In this document: piece after piece, positions 38,672 through 47,736 of the stretch
Layout of the letters: each line of letters starts with the position of its first letter
Position numbering within the stretch: position 1 is the first letter of the stretch
NCBI GenBank assembly: GCA_943330745.2
Contig: CALQIX020000007.1
Location: 62,001-126,000, forward strand
Direction: 5' to 3'
Origin: Lishizhenia tianjinensis
GTDB lineage: Bacteria; Bacteroidota; Bacteroidia; Flavobacteriales_D; Crocinitomicaceae
Length of the DNA stretch: 64,000 bases
The notes under the pieces: generated by a model
What the model saw: the letters and a program-made list of their open reading frames with translations, nothing else
Databases searched by the model: none
What the model was told of the DNA's origin: nothing
Translations under genes and position numbers: made by a program

Positions 38672-39205
38672 ATGGATATTTTAAAATCGCTTCATATCAT
38701 TTTCATGGTGAGTTGGTTCGCTGGCTTGTTTTATATGGTTCGGTTGTTTATTTATCATGTTGAGGCACAAGAAAAGGAAGGTCAGGTGCGTTCAATTTTA
38801 TCCAATCAGTTTGTGATTATGGAGAAAAAACTATGGTGGATTATTACCACTCCTGCCATGGTTTTAACTGTTGTTTTTGGAGTTTGGATGCTTGTCTTGA
38901 ATTGGGATTACTACAAACAAGCGCCGTGGATGCATATCAAGCTAACGTTTGTCGTGTTTTTACTGATCTATCATTTCATTTGTCAAAAAATCATGTTTCA
39001 GTTTCATCAAAATAAATTTAATTGGACATCTATGAAGTTGAGGTTGTGGAATGAGGTTGCCACCTTATTTTTGGTAAGTATTGTATTTATAGTCGTTTTA
39101 AAAGATTCTTTTAATTGGATTAAAGGAGTACTCGGTTTTTTTGGTGTAGCAATTCTTTTGATGATAGGCATTCAATGGTACAAAAGATTGCGAAAATCGA
39201 ATTAA
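38672..39205 (+). CDS. hemJ: HemJ/CopD-family protoporphyrinogen IX oxidase-like membrane protein
   Basis: This 177-residue membrane protein has four to five helices. The family signatures are present: LHIIFMVSWFAGLFYMVRLF, then YHVEAQEKEG, and the MEKKLWWIITTPAMVLTVVF block that matches HemJ. Conserved histidines (His8, the YHVEA His, and WMHIKL) likely bind heme. HemJ oxidises protoporphyrinogen IX in organisms lacking HemG/HemY. Annotation pipelines often call it a CopD family protein. Single-gene unit with its own promoter. Confidence 0.85.
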   Translation: MDILKSLHIIFMVSWFAGLFYMVRLFIYHVEAQEKEGQVRSILSNQFVIMEKKLWWIITTPAMVLTVVFGVWMLVLNWDYYKQAPWMHIKLTFVVFLLIYHFICQKIMFQFHQNKFNWTSMKLRLWNEVATLFLVSIVFIVVLKDSFNWIKGVLGFFGVAILLMIGIQWYKRLRKSN

Positions 39206-39260
39206 CAATCTTTCGTTTGCATTAATATGTGAAAAATAGCTTAGTTTGATTGAAAGCAAC

Positions 39261-39268
39261 TACTTTTG
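39261..39268 (+). promoter_or_regulatory. -7 promoter box (TACTTTTG)
   Basis: An exact TAnnTTTG match 14 bases before the ATG at 39283. It supports that ATG over the in-frame TTG at 39250, which lies upstream of the promoter box. Confidence 0.5.
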
Positions 39269-39282
39269 CCAAAAATGTATAC

Positions 39283-40416
39283 ATGAAAAACAAATTTCTT
39301 TTAATAAGTACCACAATCCTTTTATTCGCTTGTCAATCAGAATCGAATAAACAAGAAGCGAAAGTTATTATAAAACCATCTAAGGAAACATCGGAAAAGC
39401 AAATCTCTGTAGAATTGGTGAGTGTTGAATTAAACGCAATTGCCTCTTTTTTGGGTGGCAATCAACCAAAATCTGTTGGTGATTATTCAACAGCATTTGC
39501 CAACTCAGAATGGAAAAACCATCAGTCATTGCTCAATACTGCTTGGTCTAAAGCTCTTATAGAGAAAGTGGTTCCAATGCGCGATTGGTCAAAAACTGAA
39601 AAAATTGAGAGAAAATCACAGACACTCTTATATCCTTTTAGTGGCGCAGATTTTCTCCATGTATATTCAGCTCATTCGGACTATACTTCCTATTATCTAT
39701 TTGGATTAGAGCCGGCAGGTGAAATTCCTAAAAAAGAGAATATTCTTAATCCTGCTTTAACAAGTAATGTGTTAAGTACCATATATAAATCGGTGGACGA
39801 AAACATGAGTCAAAGTTTTTTTCATACGAAATATATGGCGGTTGAATTTAATAACCCAGTTTTAAAAGGGACTATTCCTGTTTTTATGTTTTTCATGAAT
39901 CGAATGGGAGTAGAGCTGACAAGCATAAAACCTATCACGTTTAATGATAAAGGAGAAATTGTTGATGCAAAGGATTTTTCAAAAGGGGTTCGAATTGGTT
40001 TTATAGATGGTGGAAAAAACAAGGAGTTATTTTATTTTCCTGGTGATATTTCGGATACCGGATTGAAAGCTACACCCGGCTTGAAAAATATGATCAATTC
40101 AATTTCAAAAGATGCTACAACCATGATGAAATCAGCTTCTTATTTATGTCATTTACCTGTTTTTTCAGGCGTAAGGGATATGATTTTAGCTAATTCCTTT
40201 GCGATTATGCAGGATGATACGGGAATTCCTTTCCGTTTCTACGATCAAAACAAATGGAAAATCCAACATTATGGTATTTATACTCAACCCATTCCGCTTT
40301 TTGCTTCGCGTGGACAAGCGGATTTAAAAGCTGCCGTTGCGGGGAAAGAAAAACCAATTAAGTTTAGATATGGATATAATAATCCACCAAATTTGATGGT
40401 AGCTACAAAAAAGTAA
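39283..40416 (+). CDS. Lipoprotein of an unknown family, paralogue of the gene at 29651-30811
   Basis: This protein of about 377 residues starts at the ATG at 39283, with lipobox LLFAC. It has no recognisable named domain. It shares with the lipoprotein encoded at 29651 a set of blocks in the same order: LLYPFSGADFLHVYSAH, an acidic/aromatic central region, FPGDISDTG, MKSASYLCHLPVFSG and QDDTGIPFRFYD, then YGIYTQPIPLF. The conserved aspartates and histidine could be functional. The sequence identity is moderate, suggesting an old duplication. It stands upstream of two surface-protein genes. Confidence 0.8.
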   Translation: MKNKFLLISTTILLFACQSESNKQEAKVIIKPSKETSEKQISVELVSVELNAIASFLGGNQPKSVGDYSTAFANSEWKNHQSLLNTAWSKALIEKVVPMRDWSKTEKIERKSQTLLYPFSGADFLHVYSAHSDYTSYYLFGLEPAGEIPKKENILNPALTSNVLSTIYKSVDENMSQSFFHTKYMAVEFNNPVLKGTIPVFMFFMNRMGVELTSIKPITFNDKGEIVDAKDFSKGVRIGFIDGGKNKELFYFPGDISDTGLKATPGLKNMINSISKDATTMMKSASYLCHLPVFSGVRDMILANSFAIMQDDTGIPFRFYDQNKWKIQHYGIYTQPIPLFASRGQADLKAAVAGKEKPIKFRYGYNNPPNLMVATKK

Positions 40417-40432
40417 AACCGTAACCTTTTTA

Positions 40433-40464
40433 TTGACATTCGTTTCGGGAGAAGTTTACTTTTA
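40433..40464 (+). promoter_or_regulatory. Promoter with -33 TTG and -7 TACTTTTA
   Basis: TTG (40433-40435), a 21-nt spacer and TACTTTTA (40457-40464) fit the Bacteroidota consensus except for the last base. The ATG at 40477 is 12 bases downstream. Confidence 0.45.
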
Positions 40465-40476
40465 ATCCCAAGCTAT

Positions 40477-41844
40477 ATGAAACGAATTATCCTTGTGGGA
40501 ATACTATTCTCATGCCTAGCTTTTGCTTACCGGAAGATATCTAATAATTTAGATTCACAAGAAATTAGCGATCTTAAAATAAATTGGTCAGCCCCAATTG
40601 GAAATGTCTCCTTTCGCACGAATATTGACTTTTTAGATGGTGATTTAATCATTGGATCAAATGGGGGAAATTACATGGATTATTTCATTGATAAAGGAAA
40701 TGGAGTGTATATCCTAGATCCAAAAACCGGAAAAATTCAATTGAATTTTGCTAATGAGAGTTTTGGTGATATGGATGTAAATGGGGTTCTTGTGTACAAC
40801 AATCGTATTTATTTTGGAAATGATAATGATGAAATAATTTGTGCCGATCAAAAAGGTAAAATAATCTTTCGTCAGGATGCTTCGGGGGATATTGAACATC
40901 GACCAATTCTAATCCAATCCGGAACTAAAACCCAACTTGTTTTTGCCATGGAAACTGGCGAAGTTAGATCAATAGATCCTGAAAGTGGGACTATCAACTG
41001 GACGTATTATCATCCAAATTTCCAAGGCCAAAAAGTTGGAGACAATCGAACAATGTTTAAATTAAAGATGCACTTTTATTCAGGTGACAAGTTCTTTCTT
41101 GAGCCAGTACTGAGAGACTTGAACAATGATAAAGTCCAAGATTTAATATATATAGCTGAAGAAATAGATGTTTTTGCAATAGATGGAAAGACGGGCAAAT
41201 TAATCACTTCGATTTTAAATGAATACCCCGATCAATATTATGGAACATTTCATTGTACTCTTTCACACAGTAGTCCAGCGATTATAGAATCGGACAATCA
41301 ACTTTATCTAGCGCTTCCTTTTCAATGTAATTTCGAAGAAGATTTTGACGGCAAAAAAACAATCAATCAGTTACGGATTTTTAACCTTAATGGTAAGGAG
41401 GTTAAGCGAATAGACCTTGGAAAAGAGCTCATTACTTACCGCAGTTTCCAACATGATAATCGTATATTTTTTGGAGGTAAATGGATTGATTTTACAAATG
41501 GATTGGATAATTATTCCATACACACTTATGATACGAATATAAAGAATTATTCGGCTCCTAGAATTGCTCAAAATAGCTTGACCATCGATGGAGATGAATG
41601 CTTAGTTCTATGTTTTGAGCATGGATATAGGAAAGAAGAAACCTATGACAAGTCAACAATTGGGATATATAACTTACGAAAAAAAGCATTTGAGAATTTA
41701 CACCATGTAAATGTTACCAGTGAGTTTATCCCTGTTATTGGCGATATGAATAAAGATAATAAAGTGGATATTCTTCTGGGCTGCCACGATGGTGTCTTAT
41801 ACAATTTTGACTTGAATATCGCTGCTTCTGCTATTAATTATTAA
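40477..41844 (+). CDS. Exported PQQ-like beta-propeller protein with FG-GAP-like repeat
   Basis: The 455-residue protein has an N-terminal hydrophobic signal or anchor (about 3-17). Propeller-type repeats run through it: GVYILDPKTGKIQLNF, EIICADQKGKIIFR, EVRSIDPESGTINW and DVFAIDGKTGKLI. A C-terminal DMNKDNKVDILLGCHDGV segment resembles an FG-GAP calcium loop. It probably acts in the periplasm or at the surface in binding. No catalytic motif is visible. It is followed 12 bases downstream by an anchored protein of unknown function. Confidence 0.78.
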   Translation: MKRIILVGILFSCLAFAYRKISNNLDSQEISDLKINWSAPIGNVSFRTNIDFLDGDLIIGSNGGNYMDYFIDKGNGVYILDPKTGKIQLNFANESFGDMDVNGVLVYNNRIYFGNDNDEIICADQKGKIIFRQDASGDIEHRPILIQSGTKTQLVFAMETGEVRSIDPESGTINWTYYHPNFQGQKVGDNRTMFKLKMHFYSGDKFFLEPVLRDLNNDKVQDLIYIAEEIDVFAIDGKTGKLITSILNEYPDQYYGTFHCTLSHSSPAIIESDNQLYLALPFQCNFEEDFDGKKTINQLRIFNLNGKEVKRIDLGKELITYRSFQHDNRIFFGGKWIDFTNGLDNYSIHTYDTNIKNYSAPRIAQNSLTIDGDECLVLCFEHGYRKEETYDKSTIGIYNLRKKAFENLHHVNVTSEFIPVIGDMNKDNKVDILLGCHDGVLYNFDLNIAASAINY

Positions 41845-41856
41845 AAACATCAAGAA

Positions 41857-43284
41857 ATGAAAACTATCGAAAAAAATAAGTTTCACAAAGAATTAATTTT
41901 AGTTTCCTCTTTGTTTATGCTATGTGGTTTTGCCTTATATCAATTTTCTGAGATCAATAACGAAATACCGAAGGAGAAACCTAAAATTACTAATATAGTT
42001 AACGCTGCAGAAATTAGTGCCGGAATTCACGAACCGTTAGATAAAAAAATTGCATTTACCCAGTATGATTTTGATGTTTTGAATGGCATTGAATTTCATC
42101 AACCAACCGGGACGCATGTAGTTATTCCTAAAAGCGCGATTGTCGACGCCAAGGGAAAGTTAATTTCGGGAAAGGTGAAAGTGAAATTCAGAGAAATACA
42201 TGATGCAAAGTCAATTTTCCTTTCAGGAATTCCAATGGAAACAGACGCGAATCAAGGCTTGTTCCTAGAATCAAATGGGATGGTTGAAATACGAGTTTTT
42301 CAAGGAGAAAATGAACTTTCATTGAGAGAAGGAAAACAAGTTCAGGTTGATTTGGCAGCGAAATCTCGACCTTCTAGCGATTTTAAATTGTGGGTGTTAG
42401 ACAAGGATAAGAAATGGTTAAGTGCAGGAACTTTTCAAACAGTTAATAATAGTCGTCGTGACCAAAAACTACTTCTTTTGGATGATGAAAAGAAAAAGCG
42501 CAAAAATAAAAAAGCATCAAAGAAATCAGATTTGCAATTTGAATTCAATTCCAACTTAGAGAATTTTCCTCATATGGCAGCATGGAAAGGAGTAAAATGG
42601 AATTTAATTCAGGAAGATGTTAATTTCCCCACGGTGGATATTTCAAGAATTGACTGGACGGATATTACAATGAAAAAAATTAGCAATAGTTCCATTGAGT
42701 ATTCCATAAAGTTGACTTTTTCAAAAGAGGATTACTTGGGTAATTTTATTGATAAAACCTGTTCAATTGTTGCTGTTCCCGCTGATTTAAGTAAAAAGGA
42801 GCTTCAAGCCAAAAATGATGAGTTTTCTGACTTGAATAAGCAATATGAAGCATTTCTTGTTTTAGCGAAAAAAGAGGAAGAAAGATTGCGTGCTGAATCT
42901 GCATTACTCAATCAATTTCGTGCCAATGGCTTTGGAATTTATAATGTAGATAAATTAACGAATGCAGAACAATTAGTTAAATTAGATGTACATTTTGATT
43001 TTGAGAGTGAAATGCTGCTTTCTAAGAATCCAATTCAATTGGTGGTAGTTTCTCCAGACCGGAATACTGTATTGAACTTTTTGCCCGCAAATTGGAATAA
43101 TATTCCTTATTTAGGACCAAAAACTGAGATTTTCGCTTCGTTACCTGGTGGTAAATATGCCTTTGTTGATTCAAAAATGTTTGCTGAAGCGGTTAATGAA
43201 GAAAAACTTTCTAAAACGTATCAAAATAAGGTTTCTTTTAAAACGAGGCGTCTATCCAAAGAAGAGATAAACAATTATTTCTGA
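41857..43284 (+). CDS. Membrane-anchored surface-like protein of unknown family
   Basis: This 475-residue protein has an N-terminal hydrophobic helix (about 14-30) that may be an uncleaved signal anchor. The domain at about 70-170 (THVVIPKSAIVDAKGKLIS, VKFREIHDAKSIFLSGIPM) resembles ZU5-like or Ig-like domains of Bacteroidota surface proteins; this is a weak pattern match. A lysine-rich linker (about 205-220) is followed by a second folded region, and a coiled-coil-like stretch lies near 310-350 (YEAFLVLAKKEEERLRAESA). It lies 12 bases after the propeller protein gene, so the two are probably one unit. Confidence 0.72.
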   Translation: MKTIEKNKFHKELILVSSLFMLCGFALYQFSEINNEIPKEKPKITNIVNAAEISAGIHEPLDKKIAFTQYDFDVLNGIEFHQPTGTHVVIPKSAIVDAKGKLISGKVKVKFREIHDAKSIFLSGIPMETDANQGLFLESNGMVEIRVFQGENELSLREGKQVQVDLAAKSRPSSDFKLWVLDKDKKWLSAGTFQTVNNSRRDQKLLLLDDEKKKRKNKKASKKSDLQFEFNSNLENFPHMAAWKGVKWNLIQEDVNFPTVDISRIDWTDITMKKISNSSIEYSIKLTFSKEDYLGNFIDKTCSIVAVPADLSKKELQAKNDEFSDLNKQYEAFLVLAKKEEERLRAESALLNQFRANGFGIYNVDKLTNAEQLVKLDVHFDFESEMLLSKNPIQLVVVSPDRNTVLNFLPANWNNIPYLGPKTEIFASLPGGKYAFVDSKMFAEAVNEEKLSKTYQNKVSFKTRRLSKEEINNYF

Positions 43285-43312
43285 CATGAGAAGTATTTAG
43301 GCAGCATAGTTG

Positions 43313-43320
43313 TACTTTTG
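43313..43320 (+). promoter_or_regulatory. -7 promoter box (TACTTTTG) almost abutting the tsaC/sua5 start
   Basis: An exact TAnnTTTG match ends only 4 bases before the ATG at 43325. With the usual geometry the transcript would begin within about 2-3 bases of the ATG, i.e. a near-leaderless mRNA. It also excludes an in-frame TTG at 43310 as start. Confidence 0.55.
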
Positions 43321-43324
43321 TGTC

Positions 43325-43942
43325 ATGTTTATAGAAATAAATCCGTTTAATATTGATACTCGTTTGATTAATCAGGCCGTACAATGTTTTAAATCAGGCG
43401 GTATTGTTATCATTCCTACTGATTCAGTGTATGCGATTGGATGTGATTTACGCAGTAAAAAAGGCTTGCAAAAGCTAGCAGATTTTAAAGGTGTCAAATT
43501 AAATAAAGCGAACTTTTCTATCATTTGTAATGATTTATCTCATCTTTCTGATTACACAAAACAATTGGATCGATCTATTTTTAAACTACTCAAACAATGT
43601 TTACCAGGGCCATTTACCTTTATTTTGGAAGCATCACAAGAAGTTCCGAAGTTATTCGATTCGAACAAAAAGGAGATTGGTATTCGTATTCCAAATAATG
43701 CCATCACACTTGCACTTGTAGAGGCGCTCGGAAATCCAATAGCGGTAACATCTTTGCACGATGAAGAAGATGAAATCATGGAGTATTTTTCTGATCCTTC
43801 AGCAATTTATGAACGATTAGATGATCAAGTAGATTTTATTATCGATGGTGGTTATGGTAATTTAAAAGGGTCAACAATTATCGATTGTACCGATGGTAGT
43901 CCCGTTGTTGTGCGAGAAGGCCTGGGAATATTACCCGATTAA
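43325..43942 (+). CDS. L-threonylcarbamoyladenylate synthase (Sua5/YciO/YrdC family)
   Basis: The protein of about 205 residues makes threonylcarbamoyl-AMP for the t6A37 modification of ANN-decoding tRNAs. YrdC-fold motifs include GGIVIIPTDSVYAIGCDLRS near residue 25, a KGVKLNKANFSIIC stretch, LPGPFTFIL near 97 and KKEIGIRIPNN near 117. It lacks the C-terminal Sua5 domain, so it is of the short TsaC type or the related YciO type; the KANFS in place of the usual KRP.D motif leans toward YciO-like. Its end overlaps murI by 4 bases, convergently. Confidence 0.85.
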   Translation: MFIEINPFNIDTRLINQAVQCFKSGGIVIIPTDSVYAIGCDLRSKKGLQKLADFKGVKLNKANFSIICNDLSHLSDYTKQLDRSIFKLLKQCLPGPFTFILEASQEVPKLFDSNKKEIGIRIPNNAITLALVEALGNPIAVTSLHDEEDEIMEYFSDPSAIYERLDDQVDFIIDGGYGNLKGSTIIDCTDGSPVVVREGLGILPD

Positions 43943-44763
43943 AAGTGAATGGATTCTGATTGAATATCAATTCCTAAAAAACGAGCCGCATTTGCATTAA
44001 ATATCTCCGCATTTTCCGTTGTTAAATACTGCATGCCTCCAGCTTTACTACATTTACCCTCAATTTCAGGATGATTCAATAAGTAACTTTTTAATTTATC
44101 GGCCACTATTTTCCCCTGAGAAATAATGTTGATGTGGGAAGGAACGAGTGATTCAATATAGGATTGAACTAAGGGGTAATGCGTACATCCTAAAACGATT
44201 GCGTCAATTTCCGGATCCTTTAGTAGGAGGGCATTCAAATCATCTGAGATAATCTGTTTACCTGCCGCAGAATCTTGTTTATTGTTTTCAATTAATGGAA
44301 CCCAAAGTGGGCAGGCGTGTTGATTTACAATTATTTCAGGGGCAAATTTTTGTAGTTCAAGAATATAGGATTTGGATTGTACAGTACCTTCCGTTGCTAG
44401 AATACCTACATGTTTTGAATGGGTTTGTCTTCCAATTTCTTCCGCGCTGGGCCTAATAACCCCAAGAACACGTTTTGAGGGGGCTAAAGTTGGTAAATCT
44501 TGTTGTTGTATACTCCGTAATGCCTTGGCCGATGCCGTATTACATGCCAAAATAACCAAATGACATCCTTGATCAAATAATAATTTTACAGCTTCTAAGG
44601 TATATTCATAAACAACATCAAAGGAGCGATTCCCATAGGGGGCTCTGGCGTTATCGCCCAGGTATAAATAGTCGTATTCAGGCATTAATCTCCTGATTTC
44701 GGACAAAATGGTCAATCCCCCATAGCCTGAATCAAAAACGCCAATGGGATTTTTACCTTTCAT
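43939..44763 (-). CDS. murI: Glutamate racemase
   Basis: This 274-residue cytosolic enzyme makes D-glutamate for peptidoglycan. The paired catalytic cysteines are Cys74 (ACNTAS) and Cys193 (LGCTHYPL). GVFDSGYGGLTIL near residue 8 carries the conserved aspartate and serine. It is the last gene of a phoH-purC-murI unit, separated from purC by one base. Length is normal. Confidence 0.96.
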   Translation of the reverse strand: MKGKNPIGVFDSGYGGLTILSEIRRLMPEYDYLYLGDNARAPYGNRSFDVVYEYTLEAVKLLFDQGCHLVILACNTASAKALRSIQQQDLPTLAPSKRVLGVIRPSAEEIGRQTHSKHVGILATEGTVQSKSYILELQKFAPEIIVNQHACPLWVPLIENNKQDSAAGKQIISDDLNALLLKDPEIDAIVLGCTHYPLVQSYIESLVPSHINIISQGKIVADKLKSYLLNHPEIEGKCSKAGGMQYLTTENAEIFNANAARFLGIDIQSESIHF

Positions 44764-44764
44764 A

Positions 44765-45715
44765 TCAATGAGTGTATTGATTTAAAAAAGTACAGACGTT
44801 AGTATCAATTCGTTTTTCAAGCGACTCACAATCATCTTTTTCGAAAGTCAATCCTGTAATTCTTTCATATAATTCTATGTATCTCGCAGTAATGGTATCA
44901 ACAAATTCATCGGGCATAAATGGCATACTTTCTCCTTCTTTGCCCTGAAAATTATTTTCCATTAACCATTCACGCACAAATTCTTTGGATAATTGCCTTT
45001 GGGGTTGATTTAGTTTCTGTCTCTCTTCATAACCGTCAGCATAAAAATAACGGGAAGAATCTGGTGTATGAATTTCATCAATTAGGATAACCTCGCCATT
45101 AAATAGCCCAAATTCATATTTTGTATCAACAAGAATTAGCCCTCGTTCTCTTGCCATTTCGCTTCCTCGTTGAAAAAGTGCTCTTGTATATTTTTCCATT
45201 GTTTCGTAGATTTCCCTCGAAACCAATCCTTGAGCAATAATTTCCGCTTTAGAAATATCAATGTCGTGTCCTTCATCTGCTTTTGCGGCAGGAGTAATTA
45301 TTGGGGTTGGAAATACATCGTTTTCAATTAAACCATCCGGTAATTTTTCACCGCATAATTCGCGTTTACCTAATTTATACTCCCGAGCAGCGTGTCCAGC
45401 AAGGTAGCCACGAATAACCATTTCAATTCGAATCGGTTCGCATGCTTTACCAATAGCTACCATTGGATCAGGTGTAGCCACTAACCAATTGGGAACAATA
45501 TCTTGAGTTGCCTTTAAAAACATGGTTGCAACTTGGTTTAATACCTGTCCTTTGTATGGAATTCCCTTGGGAAGTATGTGGTCGAATGCGGAAATTCTGT
45601 CAGAGGCAACCATAACCACTAATTCATTATCCAAAGTATACACATCGCGTACCTTACCATGATATACATGCGTTTGTCCTGGAAAATTAAATTCTGTTTT
45701 TGTTAATGCCCTCAT
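44765..45715 (-). CDS. purC: SAICAR synthase (phosphoribosylaminoimidazole-succinocarboxamide synthase)
   Basis: The 316-residue enzyme joins aspartate to CAIR in purine synthesis. Motifs: HGKVRDVY near residue 19 (glycine-rich ATP loop), [20 protein letters not shown] near 38, [16 protein letters not shown] near 98, and LVDTKYEFG near 200. The length fits the longer PurC type. Its start lies inside the end of phoH (29-base overlap), indicating translational coupling in one operon. Confidence 0.96.
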   Translation of the reverse strand: MRALTKTEFNFPGQTHVYHGKVRDVYTLDNELVVMVASDRISAFDHILPKGIPYKGQVLNQVATMFLKATQDIVPNWLVATPDPMVAIGKACEPIRIEMVIRGYLAGHAAREYKLGKRELCGEKLPDGLIENDVFPTPIITPAAKADEGHDIDISKAEIIAQGLVSREIYETMEKYTRALFQRGSEMARERGLILVDTKYEFGLFNGEVILIDEIHTPDSSRYFYADGYEERQKLNQPQRQLSKEFVREWLMENNFQGKEGESMPFMPDEFVDTITARYIELYERITGLTFEKDDCESLEKRIDTNVCTFLNQYTH

Positions 45716-46679
45716 TTTCTTTTTTGCTTTTTTCTTCTGCCTCTGCTATCTCAAATGCTTCAATTATTTTTTTAACCAATCGATGACGAATAACATCACT
45801 TTGCCCCAATCGTATTACACCAATTTCATCCACATCTTTTAGGTTGTCCAATGCAAAAGCCAATCCCGAAGTTTGTTTATTAGGTAAATCAATTTGAGAT
45901 AAATCACCTGTAATAACAAATTTTGCTGTCATACCCATTCGGGTTAGGAACATTTTCATTTGCATTTTGGTCGTATTTTGCGCTTCATCTAAAATCACAA
46001 ACGCTTTATCCAATGTTCTTCCGCGCATAAAAGCCAATGGGGCAATTTCAATTATCCCATATTCCAACATATCAGCTAATTTTTCTCCAGGAATCATATC
46101 CCGAAGCGCATCATACAACGGCATTAGATAAGGGTCTAATTTTTCTTTTAAATCTCCCGGTAGAAATCCAAGATTTTCACCCGCTTCCACCGCCGGACGT
46201 GTTAACACAATTCGTTTGACTTCTTTGTTTTTCAATGCTCGAACAGCTAAAGCAACTGCGGTATAGGTTTTTCCCGTTCCGGCTGGCCCAACCGCAAATA
46301 CCATATCAAACTCATTAACTGCCTGAACTAATTTCTTTTGATTTACAGTGCGCGCTTTAATTTTAACTCCACCATTGCCATGAACCAATGTTTCAGATCC
46401 ATCTGCATTTGAGAGCATTTTGGATCCATCTTCGAGCATCAAATTGTCGATATTATTTTCTGTTAATGAATTATATTGATTAAAATGTGCCAGCAGCAGA
46501 TTTATTTTCCGTTCAAATTCATCCATGGTTTCCTCATCACCAGCGTATGAAAGCACATCGCCTCGAGAGGAAATTTTTAGAGTCGGAAAAAAATTCTTAA
46601 AGTGCTTCAGGTTTGAGTTGTTTGCTCCAAAGAACTCAGCTGGATTTATTTTTTCTATTTGTAAAGTTCTTGTTAGCAA
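45687..46679 (-). CDS. PhoH-family ATPase
   Basis: This 330-residue protein has a PhoH-like P-loop domain. Walker [13 protein letters not shown] is near residue 131, Walker [12 protein letters not shown] near 228, and the motif [12 protein letters not shown] near 255. The N-terminal region fits the family's KH-like segment. PhoH proteins are linked with RNA handling and phosphate stress. The start is TTG at 46679 (rest of the N-terminus [17 protein letters not shown] matches family N-termini), with no better ATG. It overlaps purC by 29 bases. Confidence 0.9.
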   Translation of the reverse strand: MLTRTLQIEKINPAEFFGANNSNLKHFKNFFPTLKISSRGDVLSYAGDEETMDEFERKINLLLAHFNQYNSLTENNIDNLMLEDGSKMLSNADGSETLVHGNGGVKIKARTVNQKKLVQAVNEFDMVFAVGPAGTGKTYTAVALAVRALKNKEVKRIVLTRPAVEAGENLGFLPGDLKEKLDPYLMPLYDALRDMIPGEKLADMLEYGIIEIAPLAFMRGRTLDKAFVILDEAQNTTKMQMKMFLTRMGMTAKFVITGDLSQIDLPNKQTSGLAFALDNLKDVDEIGVIRLGQSDVIRHRLVKKIIEAFEIAEAEEKSKKENEGINKNRI

Positions 46680-46703
46680 TTCTCTAATTATTCAAAGGTT
46701 TAT

Positions 46704-46734
46704 TTGACTTTTTTCCCTATTTCAGTTACATTTG
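46704..46734 (+). promoter_or_regulatory. Complete Bacteroidota promoter: TTG - 20 nt - TACATTTG
   Basis: TTG (46704-46706), a 20-nt spacer and TACATTTG (46727-46734) match both consensus elements. Predicted transcription starts near 46738, about 39 nt before the ATG at 46777. Confidence 0.65.
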
Positions 46735-46776
46735 AGTCAAATTTAAAAAAACTCCGGCAAAGGGGAATCTTTTTGT

Positions 46777-47640
46777 ATGCAAATTCTTACACTTACAACA
46801 GATAATGGAACCAAGGATCATTATGTTGCCTCGATAAAAGGTAAGGTTTTAAGTCTCTATTCCGCGGCTACAATTATTGATATTTCACATGATATACGTC
46901 CGTTTGATATTTCTGAAGCGGCATATCAAGTAAGGAATTGTTTTCGGGATTTCCCAATGGGTACGGTTCATGTGATTGGGGTAGATTCGGAGCCACAAAT
47001 TGCCCCGGGAACCGATGATGGAATGTATCCTAGTATTTTAAAGTTTCAAGGTCAATATTTTATTTCAAATGACAACGGTTTTTTTGGAGCATTTTTGAAT
47101 CAAGATGAACCCGACGAATTTTATCAAGTTCAAAGCATTATTGACGAAGGAAAATATTATTCATTCCCAACAAAGCAATTATTGATTCCACTTGCTTGTA
47201 GAATATTAAATGGCGATCACATTGCAAGTTTTGCGCATCCAAAGGAGAAGTTCAAAAGAGCATATTCGCCGAGTGTTCTGGTTGAAACGAATGTAATTAA
47301 AGGCTATGTGGTACATATTGATGCCTTCGGCAACTTGATATCGAATATTCATCGATCTTATTTTGAGCGGCACAGTCCAGAAATACCATTCACTATCTAT
47401 TACCGCAACAAAGAGTATTTCATTGAACTCATTTCTCCAGGATATAATGCTGTTCCTCCTGGTGAAAAAGTGGCTATTTTTAATAGTAATGATTTTTTAG
47501 AAATCGCGATTAATCGTGGAGCTAATGGAACGAGTGGTGGAGTTGAACAATTGTGTGGTGTGCGTGTTGGAGATATGATTCGCGTTGAATTTACACCACG
47601 TGGTTCTCATGAAAATTTTGATTCACTTTTTGGACTGTAA
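46777..47640 (+). CDS. DUF62-family SAM hydroxide adenosyltransferase
   Basis: This 287-residue protein belongs to the family of SAM-dependent chlorinase/fluorinase-like proteins, most of which hydrolyse SAM to adenosine and methionine. Key motifs: LTLTTDNGTKDHYVASIKG at the N-terminus, IIDISHDIRPFDISEAAY near residue 34, VHVIGVDSEP near 68, and FISNDNGFFGAFL near 98. Nothing suggests halogenation. It is divergent from phoH and followed by a hairpin terminator. Confidence 0.92.
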   Translation: MQILTLTTDNGTKDHYVASIKGKVLSLYSAATIIDISHDIRPFDISEAAYQVRNCFRDFPMGTVHVIGVDSEPQIAPGTDDGMYPSILKFQGQYFISNDNGFFGAFLNQDEPDEFYQVQSIIDEGKYYSFPTKQLLIPLACRILNGDHIASFAHPKEKFKRAYSPSVLVETNVIKGYVVHIDAFGNLISNIHRSYFERHSPEIPFTIYYRNKEYFIELISPGYNAVPPGEKVAIFNSNDFLEIAINRGANGTSGGVEQLCGVRVGDMIRVEFTPRGSHENFDSLFGL

Positions 47641-47643
47641 CAA

Positions 47644-47665
47644 AAAGGCGACCGAAGCCGCCTTT
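47644..47665. terminator. Hairpin terminator after the DUF62 gene
   Basis: AAAGGCG (47644-47650) pairs with CGCCTTT (47659-47665) over an 8-nt loop. A T run is poor on the plus strand, so termination strength is uncertain. Confidence 0.5.
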
Positions 47666-47736
47666 AAAAAGTGTGAAACAAATTCAATTTTTTTAAATTA
47701 AGTCAGAACAAACTCTCAACTTAACGAACTACAAAT

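Noticed and set aside
46777-47640. Halogenase (fluorinase/chlorinase)
   Set aside because: The protein fits the widespread DUF62 SAM-hydrolysing group; no halogenation-specific feature or pathway gene is visible.
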